DNA from: Erysipelotrichales bacterium
GTDB taxonomy: Bacteria; Bacillota_I; Bacilli_A; Erysipelotrichales; Erysipelotrichaceae
Reading direction: 5' to 3'
DNA length: 64,000 nucleotides
NCBI GenBank assembly: GCA_910575705.1
Contig: CAJTFG010000001.1
Coordinates: 434,001-498,000, forward strand
Part shown: positions 61,208-64,000 of the stretch, one piece after another
Layout: the number at the start of each line of letters is the position of its first letter
How positions within the stretch are numbered: the stretch's first letter is position 1
The notes under the pieces: model-generated
The model's input: the letters and a program-made list of their open reading frames with translations, nothing else
What the model was told of the DNA's origin: nothing
Databases searched by the model: none
Translations under genes and position numbers: made by a program

Positions 61208-61414
61208 TTGGGAAATACTATGTTGTACTTTCTGATGTTTCACGTGAAACATCTTTTTTATAAAGAGATAAAAATATTGATTTACCGGGATATATTCTTT
61301 TTCTTTATTTTTGCATCATCGACGATTATTTTTTTCATGATTCTATCCTATGAAACAAATCGATTCTTATATATTTTTCATTCAATATCTATGATATTTC
61401 TCATGTCCACGTAA
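61208..61414 (+). CDS. possible small membrane protein across parS
   Basis: 68 residues (MGNTMLYFLMFHVKHLFYK...), two hydrophobic stretches. There is no good ribosome site, and the parS site is within the frame (it encodes FHVKH). Codon use is AT-rich. It may be a chance frame; kept with low confidence because nothing else occupies the interval. Confidence 0.25.
   Translation: MGNTMLYFLMFHVKHLFYKEIKILIYRDIFFFFIFASSTIIFFMILSYETNRFLYIFHSISMIFLMST
61236..61251. other. parS site (ParB/Spo0J binding)
   Basis: TGTTTCACGTGAAACA, a perfect 16-bp palindrome equal to the bacterial parS consensus. parS sites cluster near the replication origin. Confidence 0.93.
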
Positions 61415-61450
61415 TGATATAATAGCACGGAATTATAGAAGTAAAAAATT

Positions 61451-61476
61451 AAAAACCCTTTTAATAAAGGGTTTTT
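61451..61476. terminator. terminator between 61.4 kb and recR
   Basis: AAAAACCCTTT and AAAGGGTTTTT around TAAT; symmetric. Confidence 0.82.
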
Positions 61477-61508
61477 AATTATTAAACTTTTATAATATTC
61501 TCATAAAA

Positions 61509-62111
61509 TTATAAAATTTCATCCATTTTCTTGCGACCTTCGATAGCTTTGATCAACGTCAGTTCATCAGCGTAATCCAAATGCCCTCCCATCGGTAAGC
61601 CATGCGCTATTCTCGTAACAGTAACGGGAAATTTGGAAAGCAATTTTGAAAGATATAATGCTGTAGTTTCTCCTTCTACCGTAGGATTCGTCGCGATAAT
61701 AATCTCTTTTGTATGCTCGTGAATGCGCTCCAGAAGCCCGGAAATATTAATATCTTCCGGCAATATTCCTTTTGAGGTCGATATCACTCCGTTTAGAACA
61801 TGGTACAATCCGTTATACTCCCGTGTCTTCTCCATTGCGATAACATCCTTCGGGCTTTGCACAACACAGATGACGCTTTGATCACGATCATGATCGCCGC
61901 ATATATCACATGTTTCCTCTTCTGAAAGATTCCCGCATATGCTGCACATCTGTATACCGTCACGAATTTCTATAAGGCTTTGAATAAAATCATTCAGCTT
62001 CTCTTCATTCCATTCGATCGTTTCATATGCATAGCGTTCCGCTGTTTTCAATCCTACTCCTGGAAGTTTGCGATAACTTTCGATCAGCTGTTCAAACTTT
62101 TTCGGATACAT
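61509..62111 (-). CDS. recR: recombination mediator RecR
   Basis: 200 residues. Helix-hairpin-helix (PGVGLKTAERYAYE), Cys4 zinc finger (CSICGNLSEEETCDICGD), Toprim (VICVVQSPKDVIAMEKTREYNG) and a C-terminal Walker-like TLYLSKLL region. Acts with RecF/RecO to load RecA. Its start overlaps the ybaB stop by one base. The dnaX-ybaB-recR order is typical near many origins. Confidence 0.96.
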   Translation of the reverse strand: MYPKKFEQLIESYRKLPGVGLKTAERYAYETIEWNEEKLNDFIQSLIEIRDGIQMCSICGNLSEEETCDICGDHDRDQSVICVVQSPKDVIAMEKTREYNGLYHVLNGVISTSKGILPEDINISGLLERIHEHTKEIIIATNPTVEGETTALYLSKLLSKFPVTVTRIAHGLPMGGHLDYADELTLIKAIEGRKKMDEIL

Positions 62112-62419
62112 TAAAATCCACCAGGCATTTTAATACCGCCAGTCAATGCCTTCATCGTTTCCTCTTTATCCGTTACCGCCTTATCAAAGGCATCATTCAG
62201 AGCAGTGATCAACATATCTTGTAAAACTTCTTTATTTTCTTTTTTCAATAATGTATCGCTGATATCAATATCCGCAACCGTCATATTCCCACTGACCGTC
62301 GCTTTCACCAATCCGCCATTAAGCGTTGCCTCATATGTTCTCGTATGCAATTCATTTTCCGCTTGAGAAATTTCTTTTTGCATCTTCTGTGCCTGTTTTA
62401 ATAGATTTTGCATATTCAT
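62111..62419 (-). CDS. ybaB: YbaB/EbfC family nucleoid-associated protein
   Basis: 102 residues: NMQNLLKQAQKMQKEISQAENELHTRTYEA, GGLVKATVSGNMTVADIDIS and a C-terminal MKALTGGIKMPGGF, the full YbaB pattern. Binds DNA as a dimer. 4-nt gap to dnaX. Confidence 0.95.
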   Translation of the reverse strand: MNMQNLLKQAQKMQKEISQAENELHTRTYEATLNGGLVKATVSGNMTVADIDISDTLLKKENKEVLQDMLITALNDAFDKAVTDKEETMKALTGGIKMPGGF

Positions 62420-62423
62420 GATC

Positions 62424-64000
62424 TCATTCCTCCGTTATGATAATATTTCCTTCACCAAATAGATCCATCACAAGTTCTGTTTCTGTCTTTTCTTTCTCTT
62501 CCTTTACAACCCTTTTATGCTTTTCGAATACTAAAGGTTCCGGCAATGTGTTGCTTTTCATTCTTTCTTTAAAAACCGCAATTACTCTGTCCTTCTGTTC
62601 GGAAGATACGGCGAATATCTTTTTATAACTATGCAGCAGCATATTGGTAAACTCGTCAAATTCATTATGTTCATTACGATCATTAATATCATTAGCTTCT
62701 GCTTGATTGTCAACGGCAAGAACCAAATAATCAGAGGCACTTGCCATAATTTCCGTATTCTTTAATGTATTCGCAGGTTTTGCCCATTCTAATTCTACCG
62801 TATATCGTTCAATATCCATGAAGCACTCGATATCCTTCTGCTTTTCCGGTTTATTCGCGCCAACCAAAAGACGCAAAACAAATTCATCATCCAAACCGGA
62901 TATATTTCGTTCTGTTTTCTTTTCTTCCACAGATATCGGTTCCGATACTTGTACCGGATCTTCGAAAACATCGGTTGTTTCTTCAGAAAGATTCACTTCT
63001 TCCTTATCTTCTGTTATGATCGTTTCACGTGAAACATCGTCTTCCTCAATCACATGGCTACTTTCCGATACGGGACTATCCTTTTGTACCTCTGTTTCCG
63101 GTAAATCAAAGATTTCTTCAGTCGGCAGATCATCCATACCTTCAAAGCTTACAGAAACAGCTTCTGTATTATTCTCCAACATCTTCAAAAGACATACTTC
63201 AAAATACGCTCCTACATTTGCCGCAAATCGATATTTATCATAGGTATCCATCAAAGTATCGATCATAGACAATCGATCATCTATAGATTTATGATGTAAG
63301 ATACCGACTTCCTTCTCATTCAACAGCTTTAAAAGATCGGTATCCTTTGTATAATCGTATATAATGCTTTCTTTTAAGATCTCAATCATATCAAAGGTAA
63401 GACGCTTGATATCAATTCCCTTTTCAATCATTCTTTTTACCTTATCCAACAACAAATGAACATCCTTTTGATAAACGAAAGAAAACAATTCAAGTTTCTC
63501 TCTCATCGTCGTAATGCCATAAATTTCGTTGACATGATGGATTTTGATATTGTTTTGCGCATAAGCGATACATTGATCCAAAATACTCAATGCATCACGC
63601 ATACCGCCATCCGCAAGCTGAGAGATCATACGGATGACTTCATCATCACATGTGATGTTCTCCTGATGCAGTATCTTTTTAATATGACGTTCCATTTCCC
63701 AGACAGACAGCTTTGTGAAATCAAATCGCTGACAACGAGATATGATCGTCGGGATAACCTTATGAGGTTCCGTCGTAGCTAATATAAAAATAACATGTGC
63801 CGGCGGTTCTTCAATCGTTTTTAACAGCGCATTGAAAGCTCCGGTCGACATCATATGCACCTCATCTATGATATACACTTTATACTTTCCCTTAATAGGC
63901 GCATATTTTACCTTTTCGATTAAATTTCGGACTTCCTCTACACCGTTATTGCTGGCGGCATCGATTTCTACGATATCCGGATGATTATTCTCTGTGACCG
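62424..64000 (-). CDS. dnaX: DNA polymerase III subunits gamma and tau (N-terminus beyond window edge)
   Basis: The frame runs to the window edge on the minus strand. Visible from the N-side: EIDAASNNGVEEVRNLIEKV, the Walker B region VYIIDEVHMMSTGAFNALLKTIEEPP, sensor 1 LATTEPHKVIPTIISRCQRFDF (SRC arginine finger), clamp-loader domain III, then an acidic linker and a basic C-terminus. The Walker A and zinc site lie outside. A parS site (63021) is inside the coding sequence. Confidence 0.96.
   Translation of the reverse strand, partial: VTENNHPDIVEIDAASNNGVEEVRNLIEKVKYAPIKGKYKVYIIDEVHMMSTGAFNALLKTIEEPPAHVIFILATTEPHKVIPTIISRCQRFDFTKLSVWEMERHIKKILHQENITCDDEVIRMISQLADGGMRDALSILDQCIAYAQNNIKIHHVNEIYGITTMREKLELFSFVYQKDVHLLLDKVKRMIEKGIDIKRLTFDMIEILKESIIYDYTKDTDLLKLLNEKEVGILHHKSIDDRLSMIDTLMDTYDKYRFAANVGAYFEVCLLKMLENNTEAVSVSFEGMDDLPTEEIFDLPETEVQKDSPVSESSHVIEEDDVSRETIITEDKEEVNLSEETTDVFEDPVQVSEPISVEEKKTERNISGLDDEFVLRLLVGANKPEKQKDIECFMDIERYTVELEWAKPANTLKNTEIMASASDYLVLAVDNQAEANDINDRNEHNEFDEFTNMLLHSYKKIFAVSSEQKDRVIAVFKERMKSNTLPEPLVFEKHKRVVKEEKEKTETELVMDLFGEGNIIITEE
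63021..63036. other. second parS site, one mismatch, inside dnaX
   Basis: CGTTTCACGTGAAACA differs from the consensus only in the first base. It is 1785 bp from the perfect site at 61236. Confidence 0.85.

Noticed and set aside
1-64000. CRISPR arrays, rRNA, tRNA, IS transposases or prophage genes
   Set aside because: No regularly spaced repeats, no cloverleaf or rRNA segments and no transposase, integrase or phage structural gene were seen, so the cassettes have no mobile-element gene beside them here.

Overview
The window looks like a chromosomal segment of a low-GC Gram-positive (Bacillota) bacterium. Signs are strong GGAGG-type ribosome sites, many intrinsic terminators, a guanine riboswitch on a pur operon, RicT/HolB/Tmk/RsmI order, an agr quorum-sensing locus, DUF951, PerR and a TxpA/Fst-like set of tiny membrane peptides. 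A gut Erysipelotrichales-type organism is my guess, not something the sequence proves. Two ParB sites (61236 and 63021) beside dnaX-ybaB-recR suggest the right end is origin-proximal.

Layout. 1-2.2 kb: alcohol dehydrogenase (cut by the edge), DUF951, folD, dtd. 2.3-3.9 kb: four start-codon-less cassettes of an unusual repeat family. 3.9-8.1 kb: DUF1848 protein, PP2C-like protein, aminotransferase and pheA. 8.2-8.5 kb: type I toxin-antitoxin-like locus. 8.55-13.95 kb: aroB-aroC-aroF-aroA-tyrA behind a leader peptide rich in Phe/Tyr and an attenuator; with pheA and the aminotransferase it makes Phe and Tyr from chorismate. 14.0-14.4 kb: broken hicAB. 14.6-23.7 kb: purE-L-F-M-N-H behind a guanine riboswitch, a tiny ORF and a second terminator. 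24.3-27.4 kb: a structured RNA and an agr operon (A-C-B-D) whose AgrD has Ser in place of the ring Cys. 27.5-35 kb: MATE pump, PadR, second type I locus, glucosaminidase, HAD phosphatase, lipoprotein. 35-40.5 kb: rubrerythrin/PerR, fifth cassette, bactofilin, ispF, lipoprotein, mntP, rarA. 40.5-44.3 kb: SGNH/DUF4358/MBOAT/DHHW surface acylation cluster. 44.3-48.2 kb: GNAT, rsmI, ricT, holB, tmk. 48.4-48.7 kb: third type I locus. 48.8-55 kb: tcdA, miaA, mutL, mutS. 55.1-55.8 kb: two more cassettes. 55.9-64 kb: PTS EIIC-like protein with a degenerate IIB domain, FtsW/RodA, phosphatase, NAD kinase, CYTH protein, recR, ybaB, dnaX.

The most unusual feature is a family of seven dispersed cassettes (plus one decayed end). 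Each is an intact reading frame lacking its own start, begins with a shared GCACGATTTC motif, has a core that cannot be aligned at DNA level, and ends with a shared codon block for QRPAL. At a fixed position after that comes a hairpin (9-bp stem, 4-nt loop, usually AAGY), exactly 12 nt, then CAGAGGA. The stems differ in sequence but keep pairing. I read these as silent or mobile donor cassettes for a hypervariable C-terminal domain whose expressed copy lies outside the window. Three paralogous type I toxin-antitoxin-like loci, each with a leader ORF overlapping the toxin start, are the second unusual system.
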